IMG/VR virus record: IMGVR_UViG_3300044612_001226
Location: 1 to 42,001 of that record
Origin: a virus
Direction: 5' to 3' (one strand)
DNA: 42,001 nucleotides
Shown: positions 1 to 6,423 of the stretch, piece by piece
Numbering within the stretch: position 1 is the stretch's first letter
Layout: the number at the start of each line of letters is the position of its first letter
The notes under the pieces: model-generated
The model's input: the letters and a program-made list of their open reading frames with translations, nothing else
Databases searched by the model: none
What the model was told of the DNA's origin: nothing
Program-made: the position numbers and the translations under genes

Positions 1-236
1 ACGGTGAGCATGTGCGCGGTACAACTGGCTTGCGTTCTGTCGAACAACTCAGAGAATCATTTGTTCCCGTTAATGTAATGAAGACGATGTTCTACGACAT
101 TACAGCAAAGCACCGACACATTGAGGACACTCTAAGAAAGGACATCGACGGTAACGTATCGGTAAACATTATTAACGAACCGCCTGTACCTCTTGCAGAC
201 CCGTCTGAGGATATGCAGTGCGATAGTTGTCAGTAA
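1..236 (+). CDS. Thioredoxin/glutaredoxin-like protein, 5'-truncated copy
   Basis: This is the C-terminal half of the protein encoded in full at 39236-39715, cut by the window edge. The first full codon is at 3. The retained part lacks the CPNC active site but keeps the C-terminal CDSC pair. It differs from the second copy only by four silent substitutions. The stop is one base before the next start codon. See the full copy for function. Confidence 0.9.
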   Translation, partial: GEHVRGTTGLRSVEQLRESFVPVNVMKTMFYDITAKHRHIEDTLRKDIDGNVSVNIINEPPVPLADPSEDMQCDSCQ

Positions 237-237
237 C

Positions 238-516
238 ATGCAAACTCACACAGAAAATAAAAGTGTCTCGAAAACGTATTCACTTGTACCAAACCTGTTA
301 ATTGCCGTTAATCCACTAACGGGAAAACGATTTGCGCGCGTATCAATTAACTACGAATCAAGTGAAGGAACGTCTGGTCTTGATGAAGTGTTTATCTCAG
401 AAGAAGATTTTGACGTATTCTATTCTGAGTACAACTCAGACGAGTATCTTTTGAGGTTAGTAAAGCCAGGGGTTGACGTTACTGAAGGAGATGTCAAGAA
501 CTTTATTGAGGAATGA
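238..516 (+). CDS. Hypothetical protein, 92 aa
   Basis: The protein is acidic and has no membrane segment or recognisable motif. I chose ATG 238, one base after the preceding stop. The longer frame from 193 would overlap the thioredoxin-like gene by 44 bases and adds an unlikely N-terminus. The stop overlaps the start of the holin gene by four bases (ATGA), so the two are translationally coupled. It belongs to the small operon thioredoxin-like, this protein, holin, lysin. The function is unknown. Confidence 0.75.
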   Translation: MQTHTENKSVSKTYSLVPNLLIAVNPLTGKRFARVSINYESSEGTSGLDEVFISEEDFDVFYSEYNSDEYLLRLVKPGVDVTEGDVKNFIEE

Positions 517-821
517 AAAACAATATGGAGTTTGACACAAAGCACACTTTTATACTTATAGCCGCTATTGGCGGTATCGCAAAACACCTGTCTGAGTACT
601 TAAAAGGCTCCACATTCAGAATCAGACAACTGATTGCGAACACTATTGTAAGCGGTTTTTCGGGATACATTTTTGCGGAAGCGGCATACCAAATGAATCC
701 AGAATGGTCTCACGTAGCGGCTGGTATTGGAGGTTACATGGGCGCACAGGCATTGGACTTTGTTTTTTACGTTATTAAAGAAAGATTTGATAAGAACAAA
801 TGTCAACCAGATTTGAAGTAA
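513..821 (+). CDS. Putative holin, 102 aa
   Basis: This is a small protein with three hydrophobic stretches, at about residues 9-25, 43-60 and 66-88. The last two are rich in glycine and alanine, and the C-terminus is short and charged. That layout fits class I holins of the LydA type, which form inner-membrane lesions and release the endolysin. It sits directly upstream of the lysin gene and overlaps it by 22 bases, the usual holin-lysin order. The start overlaps the previous stop (ATGA). The holin call rests on topology and context, so another small membrane protein is possible. Confidence 0.65.
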   Translation: MKNNMEFDTKHTFILIAAIGGIAKHLSEYLKGSTFRIRQLIANTIVSGFSGYIFAEAAYQMNPEWSHVAAGIGGYMGAQALDFVFYVIKERFDKNKCQPDLK

Positions 822-1801
822 ATAAAGTACTATCGGTACAACTGTACACAAATTCTAAGTTCAACTGGAGCAAGAAGTTTATTGCGATTAACGCATACCT
901 TGCAGAACATGCGTCTTTAAAGTGCGAGTTTGAAGTTAAACCATTTGATACTTCAAAGGTAAAGATTTCTGGTGAACACGTAGATAAGTCATGGTTTGAT
1001 ACCGCGGTAACGGCAAACTCAACAGCAGATGTTGTCTGTCTACACATCGACAGAAAGACATGGACAGCACTTGGAGGAAAGAAAGAAAACAACGGTAGAT
1101 ACTTTGTAGACAAAGACGGTGTATCTGAGTTCTATGTTGTAGCAGACGAGAAGCAAACAAAGAATCGCGGTCGCAAGTGGGATATGTTTGTACATACATT
1201 TATGCACGAACTATGTCACGCACTCTACTCACGTGGAGGACAACCTCTCAAGTCAATCGTTCTTGATGAGCAATTTATCGCTGGAACAGATAACACACAC
1301 TACTTCGATAAGGTGAAGAAGAATCTTGACCTCGTGTGGCCTGACATTACATTCCTTAAAGAGTCAAAGAGCGTAATTGCTCGTGTTGTCGATTCGTTGA
1401 AGTCTGCTTTCAATAAGCCAACAATCTCTCAGTTTGCAGAAGCAATTAAAGAGTTTGAGGGTTGGTTTGCTCCTGGAACAAACGGTTACCCAAAGGGTTC
1501 GGTATCGTACCGCAACAACAACCCAGGCAATCTCCGTTGGTCTCCATTTGAATCAGGAAGCGTAAACAACTTCTCTGTATTTAAAACATACGACGACGGT
1601 TGGAAAGCACTCCTTCATCAAATTAGAATTGCAGTAAACGGCAAGTCGAAAGTATATCGACCTACCGATACTATTCTTCAATTCTTTGAGAAGTACGCAC
1701 CATCGTCAGACAACAACTATCCACACATCTACGCACAATATGTTGCGAAGAAGTTGGGAGTTACAACTGCGTTACGATTGGAGAATCTCCTCGACCAGTA
1801 A
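800..1801 (+). CDS. Two-domain lysin: HExxH protease-like plus NNPGN lytic domain
   Basis: The protein has 333 aa. The N-terminal half (about 1-185) contains HELCH at residues 136-140, the HExxH zinc-protease signature, within a hydrophobic helix context. The C-terminal part (about 215-333) begins with a RNNNPGN block at 238-244 followed by a FKTYDDGW segment. That pattern is typical of phage structural-lysin domains resembling PRD1 P5 and other virion-associated muralytic proteins. A role in cell-wall degradation at lysis or entry is inferred. An HExxH domain could cut peptide cross-links while the second domain cuts glycan or binds wall, but neither activity is proven by sequence. It overlaps the holin by 22 bases and converges with a minus-strand gene over its last 41 bases. 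Confidence 0.7.
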   Translation: MSTRFEVNKVLSVQLYTNSKFNWSKKFIAINAYLAEHASLKCEFEVKPFDTSKVKISGEHVDKSWFDTAVTANSTADVVCLHIDRKTWTALGGKKENNGRYFVDKDGVSEFYVVADEKQTKNRGRKWDMFVHTFMHELCHALYSRGGQPLKSIVLDEQFIAGTDNTHYFDKVKKNLDLVWPDITFLKESKSVIARVVDSLKSAFNKPTISQFAEAIKEFEGWFAPGTNGYPKGSVSYRNNNPGNLRWSPFESGSVNNFSVFKTYDDGWKALLHQIRIAVNGKSKVYRPTDTILQFFEKYAPSSDNNYPHIYAQYVAKKLGVTTALRLENLLDQ

Positions 1802-1964
1802 TACCTTTGTAGGCAATGTAATCAAGGTCTGGTACTGGGAAGTATTGCCCGCACTTGTGGCACTTACGGTACAAAGCACCAACAATACCGATGTGGTCTG
1901 AACATCGAGATGTTTTAACTTCTTGCACCTTCTTTTGCTTGTTAGCGATTCTTCGGAATGACAT
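1761..1964 (-). CDS. Small zinc-ribbon-like protein, 67 aa
   Basis: Translation from ATG 1964 gives a basic N-terminus, then a Cys-x2-His pair and a CHKC motif, four likely zinc ligands spaced as in a small zinc ribbon. A longer frame starting at 2045 would lie inside the upstream gene and is unlikely. The start overlaps the end of the diphosphohydrolase-like gene by 23 bases, and the 3' end overlaps the convergent lysin gene by 41 bases. The short size and overlap lower confidence, but the cysteine motif argues for a real gene. Confidence 0.5.
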   Translation of the reverse strand: MSFRRIANKQKKVQEVKTSRCSDHIGIVGALYRKCHKCGQYFPVPDLDYIAYKGITGRGDSPIVTQL

Positions 1965-2400
1965 TGATATTTTTCTTAACGTACTCTGCTGCTGATATAT
2001 TAAAGAACACCGCCGCTCCATGGTCTTCTTCTGAATCCCATTCATTGAACCACTGCATAAAGTGTCGGAAGGCAGAGGCTTTGAATCTGTCTAACTCTTC
2101 TTGTGAGTTAGCCAACTTCCAATTGTTGTCTCCGTACTTCTCTGCACCACGGGTCATAAGTTCTGCCCAACGCTTGAACATATCCATGTCTACTAGGTCG
2201 TAGCGTACCTTTCCTTCCTGAACATCGCGTCTCATTCCAGACGGATAGTCGATTCTCTCGCCAGAATCCTTAGTCTCGAAATTTGGCGTTTTAAGCATGT
2301 CGATGACCGTAATGGTATCCAAGTACCCAGTACCCGTAGAATCGAAGATTTGACCGAGTTTCGTGTTCTCACGTGTTGTGGTTAAGCCATTTCTAGACAC
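1942..2400 (-). CDS. dATP/dGTP diphosphohydrolase-like protein (DUF5664 family)
   Basis: The conserved core has SGMRRD, EGKVRYDL, TRGAEKYGDNNW and FRHFMQWFNEWDSEEDHGAA blocks. These match the phage family formerly called DUF5664 and annotated as dATP/dGTP diphosphohydrolase (MazZ-related). Such enzymes hydrolyse purine deoxynucleotides and shape the pool during phage replication. The D, E and H residues in the AEKYGDNNW and EEDH blocks are the expected metal-binding positions. I chose GTG 2400, which overlaps the upstream stop by eight bases. ATG 2298 (118 aa) would still contain the whole family core and is a strong alternative. The frame open to 2517 adds a low-complexity, implausible N-terminus. 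Confidence 0.75.
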   Translation of the reverse strand: MSRNGLTTTRENTKLGQIFDSTGTGYLDTITVIDMLKTPNFETKDSGERIDYPSGMRRDVQEGKVRYDLVDMDMFKRWAELMTRGAEKYGDNNWKLANSQEELDRFKASAFRHFMQWFNEWDSEEDHGAAVFFNISAAEYVKKNINVIPKNR

Positions 2401-2617
2401 CGATTTTTGGTTCTTCGAGTTTCCCCTCTTTCGTGAGCCTGTTGAAGTGCTCAACGAGTTCTGGGAGTTGTCCGCGCGTGTAATCTTCTTTTTCGAGGAG
2501 TTTGACATATTTTGCAATTTGTATTCTACTAAACTTCATTCCTGAGACCGCTTTCGACAACCAGACGATTGACGAGACGTTCGGATACCTTTCCTTAAAG
2601 TGATTGAATCGTTTCAT
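2393..2617 (-). CDS. Hypothetical protein, 74 aa
   Basis: A small, basic, probably helical protein from ATG 2617. A hairpin with a T-rich tail lies just upstream and separates it from the metallophosphoesterase gene. Its stop overlaps the GTG start of the diphosphohydrolase-like gene, so the two are probably coupled. No motif is recognised. It competes for the same DNA with an extended version of the downstream gene, and its more regular composition favours it. Confidence 0.6.
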   Translation of the reverse strand: MKRFNHFKERYPNVSSIVWLSKAVSGMKFSRIQIAKYVKLLEKEDYTRGQLPELVEHFNRLTKEGKLEEPKIGV

Positions 2618-2627
2618 AATTAAAAGA

Positions 2628-2651
2628 CGCAGAGAGAATCACCCCTCTGCG
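2628..2651 (-). terminator. Hairpin with T-rich tail between minus-strand genes
   Basis: CGCAGAG pairs with CTCTGCG (2628-2634 and 2645-2651). On the minus strand it is followed by TCTTTTAATT. It fits a weak intrinsic terminator or processing site after the metallophosphoesterase gene, overlapping the promoter region of the next gene. Confidence 0.55.
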
Positions 2652-2657
2652 CCGTGG

Positions 2658-3785
2658 TTAGTCTAGCCATACAGGTGAGAAATCGGTTACTTCTTTTCGG
2701 TCGTGATTAACCAAGAAGAAAGCTTGCTTTGGCTTTTCATAATCTGCCTTGATACTCAGCGCGAACGCATTGTATCCGATAAGACAGCCGTTGCAGACGA
2801 AGTTACCTCCGTAGAGCAACTGGTGAAAGTGACCAAAACAATCAAGTTCAACAGGGCGAGCCTTATTCCACTGGGCGATTGCCTTTCGCGTCGGGATAAA
2901 GATTCCTCCAACACCACCATTGTACTTCAAGTTGTGTCCGTGATGGAAACGAATCTTGAAGCCAGCGATGTCGAGGTAGGAATGATAACCCTTAGCGATG
3001 ACAAACTTCACACGCTTCTCATCTTTGAACTCACCACCGAGAAAGTGGTACATGAGATACTCGAACGAGTTTGCGTGTTCGTTGCCTTGGTGGACAGTTC
3101 GCGTTGCGCGACCGTGATTACCTGAGTGACACGGAACAGTGATGTTCACGTTTGTATTCTTCAAAAGGTAGCGAATCCCTGAACCGATATGACTCGCGAC
3201 CTCCAAAAGAGCCTCACCTGGGTCGAGGTTGGTGTCGATTTCCTCGTGAATGTTTCCTGTGATGAAGTCACCAAGGAGAGCAAACACGAGGTTTTTCACC
3301 TCAATCGACTTTTGTTTAGCATTGACCAGACGTGCGACGTTGTTAAAGAAGTTGTGGATTCTGACAGTACCGATTTTACGGTCGAACTCATTGAGTCCAT
3401 CTACTGCATCTCCACGCACGTCTTCTTCGTAGTGCCAGTCGGAAGCCAGTACAACAGCAGTTGCTTCTGAAGCCTTTGACTTCTTTGTGGGTAACTCATA
3501 GAACGTGACTTCTGGAAGAATCTTTACTGCGTCAATGAGACTCTGTTGCTCCTCAATGATTCGTGCAGATTCTTTCAACTTCTCCTTATCGTTTGCGCGG
3601 TCTCGGATTTCCTTACCACGCTCGATGTCAGCTAGTACCGAAGTACCAGGTTTCACCGCCGTAAACGAGTGCCCGTGAACCGTCTTGTAACGCTTGCGAT
3701 AAGCGTCGTAAGAGATTCCGCACTTCTCAGCACCAGTCGAAATATCAACTGATGGATTCTCTAGTATGTATTTGTTGATGTTCAT
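2658..3785 (-). CDS. Calcineurin-like metallophosphoesterase, 375 aa
   Basis: The set of metallophosphoesterase motifs is visible in order: DWH at 116-118, GD at 172-173, GNH at 222-224, HGH at 282-284 and GHFH at 318-321. These bind the two metals and the scissile phosphate. Phage members are usually annotated as nucleases or phosphoesterases, and the substrate here is unknown. Residues 14-35 resemble a helix-turn-helix, suggesting DNA binding. ATG 3785 is preceded by GGAGGT with six bases of spacing, a strong Shine-Dalgarno site that decides the start over the longer frame from 3932. It heads the minus-strand unit that continues to 1761. Confidence 0.85.
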   Translation of the reverse strand: MNINKYILENPSVDISTGAEKCGISYDAYRKRYKTVHGHSFTAVKPGTSVLADIERGKEIRDRANDKEKLKESARIIEEQQSLIDAVKILPEVTFYELPTKKSKASEATAVVLASDWHYEEDVRGDAVDGLNEFDRKIGTVRIHNFFNNVARLVNAKQKSIEVKNLVFALLGDFITGNIHEEIDTNLDPGEALLEVASHIGSGIRYLLKNTNVNITVPCHSGNHGRATRTVHQGNEHANSFEYLMYHFLGGEFKDEKRVKFVIAKGYHSYLDIAGFKIRFHHGHNLKYNGGVGGIFIPTRKAIAQWNKARPVELDCFGHFHQLLYGGNFVCNGCLIGYNAFALSIKADYEKPKQAFFLVNHDRKEVTDFSPVWLD

Positions 3786-3832
3786 AGAACGACCTCCAGA
3801 AATAAGTATGAATCCAAAATGAGGTCTTTGAC

Positions 3833-3880
3833 ATTGTACTACTTTCTGTAGTGTAGAAATAGTCAAGAGACTGTGGATAA
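3833..3880 (-). promoter_or_regulatory. DnaA-box-like site with -35 for the minus unit
   Basis: The 9-mer TGTGGATAA lies at 3872-3880 (TTATCCACA on the minus strand). Five bases further along the minus strand is TTGACT (3861-3866). Candidate -10 elements are TAGTAC (3836-3841, spacing 19) or TACAAT (3833-3838, spacing 22), both at poor spacing. On the plus strand the same box lies nine bases before TATACT (3890-3895), so it could influence both directions. Confidence 0.5.
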
Positions 3881-3943
3881 CTTTCGTTGTATACTCAAAA
3901 ACAGAGGAACGTGAATTACTCACAATCCACAACCCCGTACATT

Positions 3944-4222
3944 ATGAATCATGAAAACACTTCTCACTCGAATCGAGGAGGACAATCCTCTGGTGTGCCG
4001 AATCTTTTTCGGTCTTCTGAAATTGCCCAAATCGAAGAAGAATCGCTCAAGGCGCGCAAGGCACCTACCAAGAGATTCGTGTCGTTCTGCATCAAAACGC
4101 TGACACACAAATTTACTGGTTGGTGCAAGCACCCCGTCGCAAGCACAAAACAAACCGTTCAATCGGTTCGCAACAAACTTTCGACACCTGCTGTCCAACA
4201 AGAATTTCCCCTCGGGGATTAG
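3944..4222 (+). CDS. Hypothetical basic protein, 92 aa
   Basis: A Ser/Thr/Lys-rich protein without membrane segments or a recognised domain. A TATACT element at 3890-3895 lies upstream. The frame is open from a TTG at 3887, but that codon overlaps the -10 element. GTG 3911 has an AGAGGA only two bases away, too close to be ideal, so I chose ATG 3944. A structured terminator follows immediately. No function can be given. Confidence 0.5.
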   Translation: MNHENTSHSNRGGQSSGVPNLFRSSEIAQIEEESLKARKAPTKRFVSFCIKTLTHKFTGWCKHPVASTKQTVQSVRNKLSTPAVQQEFPLGD

Positions 4223-4284
4223 TGCCGACTGGAGTCGCTACCTTAGGCACCCACACTATCTCTTCGGGGGTAGTGTGGTTTTTC
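4222..4284 (+). terminator. Intrinsic terminator with an extra upstream stem
   Basis: CCACACTA (4251-4258) pairs with TAGTGTGG (4271-4278), followed by five T. Just before it, GTGCC (4222-4226) can pair with GGCAC (4246-4250) around a GACTGGAGTC palindrome. The hairpin also overlaps the last codons of the convergent minus-strand gene. Confidence 0.85.
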
Positions 4285-4648
4285 TATCAAAAATATCGAC
4301 GGTCGCACTGTATTTCTTTTTACACATACTAATTACTTTCAATACCGCACCGAATCTTCTTGCGTAATACTGCTCAACAACGTCAGATTGATAATACGTT
4401 TTTATGTGCCAACCGTCGTAGTTTTCTATGACAATAATGTTGTATGGTTTTGATACAAACGGGCTTTCTTGTTTAACAAATTCACGTGTTGTTTTTGTAA
4501 CGACAATATCCTTTTTATTGAAAAGATACTTTGGCCTGCTACAAACATCGCAGGTTCTCCAACGTGCTATGTGTAAGATACAACCACATTTCTTGCACCT
4601 ATTCTTTGGTCCAGTCTTTGCACAATATGGCTTCTTGTACCGCTTCAT
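4256..4648 (-). CDS. Zinc-ribbon protein, 130 aa
   Basis: The N-terminal 40 residues hold five cysteines, including CKKC and CDVC, giving a zinc-ribbon or zinc-finger arrangement. The rest is basic with a short beta-rich middle. The function is unknown; nucleic-acid binding is plausible. I chose ATG 4648 because a TATACT -10 element (4655-4660 on this strand) ends six bases before it. That fits a leaderless transcript and rules out the ATG seven codons upstream. The 3' end overlaps the terminator of the convergent gene. It is transcribed divergently from the holin-like gene at 4737, and one DnaA-box-like site sits between the two promoters. Confidence 0.65.
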   Translation of the reverse strand: MKRYKKPYCAKTGPKNRCKKCGCILHIARWRTCDVCSRPKYLFNKKDIVVTKTTREFVKQESPFVSKPYNIIVIENYDGWHIKTYYQSDVVEQYYARRFGAVLKVISMCKKKYSATVDIFDRKTTLPPKR

Positions 4649-4654
4649 ACACAT

Positions 4655-4730
4655 AGTATAGGCGTACAACTTCGTATCACAAACCGAGGGTGTGGATAAA
4701 CCGCTTGTGTATGCTTGTAGGCGTTATAAT
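4655..4730. promoter_or_regulatory. Divergent leaderless promoters around a DnaA-box-like site
   Basis: The box TGTGGATAA is at 4691-4699. On the minus strand TTGTGA (4682-4677) and TATACT (4660-4655) are 16 bases apart, and the -10 ends six bases before the ATG of the zinc-ribbon gene. On the plus strand TATAAT (4725-4730) ends six bases before ATG 4737, with a weak -35 around 4702-4710. Confidence 0.75.
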
Positions 4731-4736
4731 ATGAGT

Positions 4737-4955
4737 ATGGCTCAAAAAGTTCCAACAAAGAACCCATACGAGTCCAAGACAATCATTGGTGCGGTAGTAA
4801 TGCTCATCGCGTATCTTGCACAAGCAAATGGATACGAAATTGGTGAGGGTGAAATTGCAACCGTGATTGAATCGGCAATCGGTCTTATCGGTGCTGCGCT
4901 CGTAATCTACGGACGTATTACCGCTAAGTCGAAGGTCGTCTGGACGGCAAAGTAA
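4737..4955 (+). CDS. Holin-like small membrane protein, 72 aa
   Basis: There are two hydrophobic segments, near residues 14-30 and 42-60, joined by a short acidic loop and followed by a GRITAK-type basic tail. This pattern is common in small phage holins and holin-like proteins. It lies upstream of a secreted lysozyme-like protein, giving a second possible lysis pair besides 513-1801. TATAAT at 4725-4730 abuts ATG 4731 and is six bases from ATG 4737. The second ATG is the likelier leaderless start, and the longer frame from GTG 4692 runs through the promoter. Confidence 0.6.
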   Translation: MAQKVPTKNPYESKTIIGAVVMLIAYLAQANGYEIGEGEIATVIESAIGLIGAALVIYGRITAKSKVVWTAK

Positions 4956-5034
4956 CGACCCCCGCCTAGTCGTCGGGTAGTGTGACATAGCGTCGTTACG
5001 AGAAGCGACTGTTTTCGACGTTCTCTACAAATAT

Positions 5035-5439
5035 ATAAAATACAAATCATTCATTCTTGGTTTAATTGTTGGCTCGGCTGTATTTACTAATCATGTTTAC
5101 GCAGAAGCCCCAATAATTGAACAACCAGTAGTTGAAGTTCCAAAGACACCTCGTCAGTTAGTTGATGAACTCTTCGGGAAAGACGCAGATAAGATGTGGC
5201 TGACATTCGGTTGTGAATCTGGACACCAACAGTTTTGGGCAGACGGTACGCCAAAGGCTTCTCCAACAAACGATTTCGGTTTTGCTCAGATTAACCGAAA
5301 GGTGTGGCACGAAAAATCAATCGAACTAGGTCTTGATTACCAGAACTCTCTTGAAGATAATTTGCTTATGGCAAAGTACGTCTACGAGGTTCAGGGAATC
5401 AGTGCTTGGGTATGCGCTCATAAACTTGGTATTGTGTAG
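5035..5439 (+). CDS. Secreted lysozyme/transglycosylase-like protein, no canonical start
   Basis: The C-terminal domain has a Cys-Glu-Ser-Gly site with the probable catalytic Glu, then DFGFAQIN, the G-x-x-Q-I-N signature of the lysozyme/SLT fold, and a DNL...YV segment. Upstream in the same frame lies a clear Sec signal peptide: a basic start, a hydrophobic core, then VYA before an acidic mature N-terminus. The first ATG (5194) falls after the signal peptide and would delete it. Between the in-frame TAG at 4978 and 5194 there is no ATG, GTG or TTG. An ATA at 5035 sits exactly where an initiator would be expected. It either uses ATA or carries a start-codon mutation. Confidence 0.65.
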   Translation: MKYKSFILGLIVGSAVFTNHVYAEAPIIEQPVVEVPKTPRQLVDELFGKDADKMWLTFGCESGHQQFWADGTPKASPTNDFGFAQINRKVWHEKSIELGLDYQNSLEDNLLMAKYVYEVQGISAWVCAHKLGIV

Positions 5440-5462
5440 TGTCCTTAGTTGTCCCCAGAGAG

Positions 5463-5485
5463 ACCCCGAAAGGGGTTTTTCTTTT
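5463..5485 (+). terminator. Intrinsic terminator
   Basis: ACCCC, loop GAAA, GGGGT, followed by a T-rich run. It ends the holin-like/lysozyme-like unit. Confidence 0.9.
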
Positions 5486-5515
5486 TGGCGTGATAGACTA
5501 TTTAAGTCAGGTAGA

Positions 5516-5642
5516 TAGAAAAACCACCCGCCAGTTCAGAGGAGAGGGTGGTATTTCTTTTACCTAGGTTGGGTTTGTTTACGCTACCCTCGCGGCTCTT
5601 CGGTTGCCCGAATCACCAAACGCACGAGCGAACACAGTTCAC
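5516..5642 (-). ncRNA. Candidate small RNA, about 127 nt
   Basis: A strong minus-strand promoter starts RNA near 5642. An intrinsic terminator ends it near 5516: ACCACCC/GGGTGGT (5523-5529 with 5546-5552) followed, on the minus strand, by a TTTTTCT tail. In between is a hairpin with the tetraloop GCAA closed by TTCGG/CCGAA, and a longer pairing of CGCT with AGCG around it. No convincing reading frame is present on this strand. It matches no RNA family I can recognise. Its role is unknown; regulation in trans of phage or host mRNA is possible. Confidence 0.65.
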
Positions 5643-5648
5643 AGTTTT

Positions 5649-5677
5649 ATATTACCACGTCTTTTGCACTTTGTCAA
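5649..5677 (-). promoter_or_regulatory. Promoter of the candidate small RNA
   Basis: On the minus strand TTGACA (5677-5672) and TAATAT (5654-5649) are separated by 17 bases, close to consensus. No DnaA-box-like site is attached. Confidence 0.8.
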
Positions 5678-5724
5678 GTAGACCATGGCTTAGTCATACT
5701 ACTTGAATCTCGCACGAAGTCAAC

Positions 5725-5768
5725 TTATCCACAGGCATTGACTTGCCCCTCTGTAATGGTTGTATACT
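5725..5768 (+). promoter_or_regulatory. DnaA-box promoter module
   Basis: TTATCCACA (5725-5733), four bases, TTGACT (5738-5743), then TATACT (5763-5768, spacing 19) or TGTATA (5761-5766, spacing 17). It should drive the structured leader and the HNH gene at 5950. Confidence 0.7.
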
Positions 5769-5774
5769 TGGAAC

Positions 5775-5949
5775 GACGGTACAACAGAATACCTACTTGG
5801 TAGGCGTGTGGGGGGTAATGTTGAGCGCACGAAAATTGCTCGACGGATTAAAGCGACGCGGAGAAATAGTTTCCAATCGCAATCTCTAAAAGTTAGTTCC
5901 GAACCGTAATGGGGGTTTGGGGGAGATTTGCTCAACGAAAAAATAGTTT
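5775..5949 (+). promoter_or_regulatory. Structured 5' leader of the HNH gene
   Basis: About 175 untranslated bases follow the promoter. CCTAC/GTAGG forms a hairpin at 5792-5804. GTTGAGC (5820-5826) pairs with GCTCAAC (5930-5936), enclosing about 100 bases and ending 13 bases before the ATG. Two G-rich runs flank the element. A leader of this length contrasts with the leaderless genes elsewhere. Confidence 0.45.
5818..5889 (+). CDS. Possible leader peptide, 23 aa
   Basis: An ATG follows a run of six G by two bases and opens a short frame coding a basic peptide with KLLDGLKRRG in its middle. The start codon overlaps the first strand of the long-range stem, so translation could affect leader folding. 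There is no direct evidence of expression. Confidence 0.25.
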   Translation: MLSARKLLDGLKRRGEIVSNRNL

Positions 5950-6399
5950 ATGAATACAGTTACTAAATCTAAGAAGATACAGAGGATTGAAGGGATATTG
6001 AATAGATTGTTGGAGAAGAAAGAACTGACAGAAAGAGAAAAGCATTACGCAAATAAGTTATGCAGAAGACTGGGAAAGAAGTTCGTGTTTGGTGGTTTAC
6101 GGAAATATGAAGGACGCGCGCCGCGTAAATACGAAATCTACATAAACAGTCAGTGGTGGGAGAAAAGAAAAAACCTGTACTTTCAGAATCATAAACGTCA
6201 GTGCCTTAACTGTGGTTCTTTTTCCTTTATTGAATTGCATCATTTGAAATACAGAGCGTCTGAATTTGGTTACGAAAAAGACGAAGACCTCGCACCTCTT
6301 TGTCGTCAGTGTCATAAAAGTTTCCACGAATTATTTGGAGTTAAGAAAGACAGCCATAAAGAGTTCCAGTTGTGGTTAAGAAACAACAATAATATTTAA
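5950..6399 (+). CDS. HNH endonuclease, 149 aa
   Basis: The C-terminal 75 residues form an HNH nuclease module: a CLNC zinc pair, the ELHHLKY catalytic His block, a DLAPLC segment and a CRQCHKSFHE block with the second CxxC and final His. The N-terminal part is basic and helical and may bind DNA. Free-standing HNH proteins of this kind act as homing endonucleases or DNA-processing enzymes. ATG 5950 follows a structured leader and has no evident Shine-Dalgarno site. No interrupted neighbouring gene is seen, so a homing role is only inferred. Confidence 0.8.
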   Translation: MNTVTKSKKIQRIEGILNRLLEKKELTEREKHYANKLCRRLGKKFVFGGLRKYEGRAPRKYEIYINSQWWEKRKNLYFQNHKRQCLNCGSFSFIELHHLKYRASEFGYEKDEDLAPLCRQCHKSFHELFGVKKDSHKEFQLWLRNNNNI

Positions 6400-6423
6400 C
6401 TAATATTTATTTAAGTCACAAAA

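Larger units (their letters stand above)
1..2522. repeat. Direct repeat, copy 1 (of 39480-42001)
   Basis: This stretch recurs at offset +39,479, and the match runs to the last base of the window. The visible differences are at 50 (C/A), 53 (A/G), 59 (A/G) and 113 (C/T), all silent third-codon positions in the thioredoxin-like gene. The simplest reading is a circular or circularly permuted genome of 39,479 bp read past its start. A true long terminal repeat or a concatemer is possible, since the end of the second copy is not seen. Confidence 0.95.

Noticed and set aside
2401-2517. N-terminal extension of the diphosphohydrolase-like gene
   Set aside because: It overlaps a better-formed 74-aa gene and encodes low-complexity Ser/Asn/Lys sequence absent from the family.
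5805-5930. G-quadruplex in the HNH leader
   Set aside because: The G runs at 5810-5815 and 5910-5924 are too far apart and too few for a convincing four-run motif.
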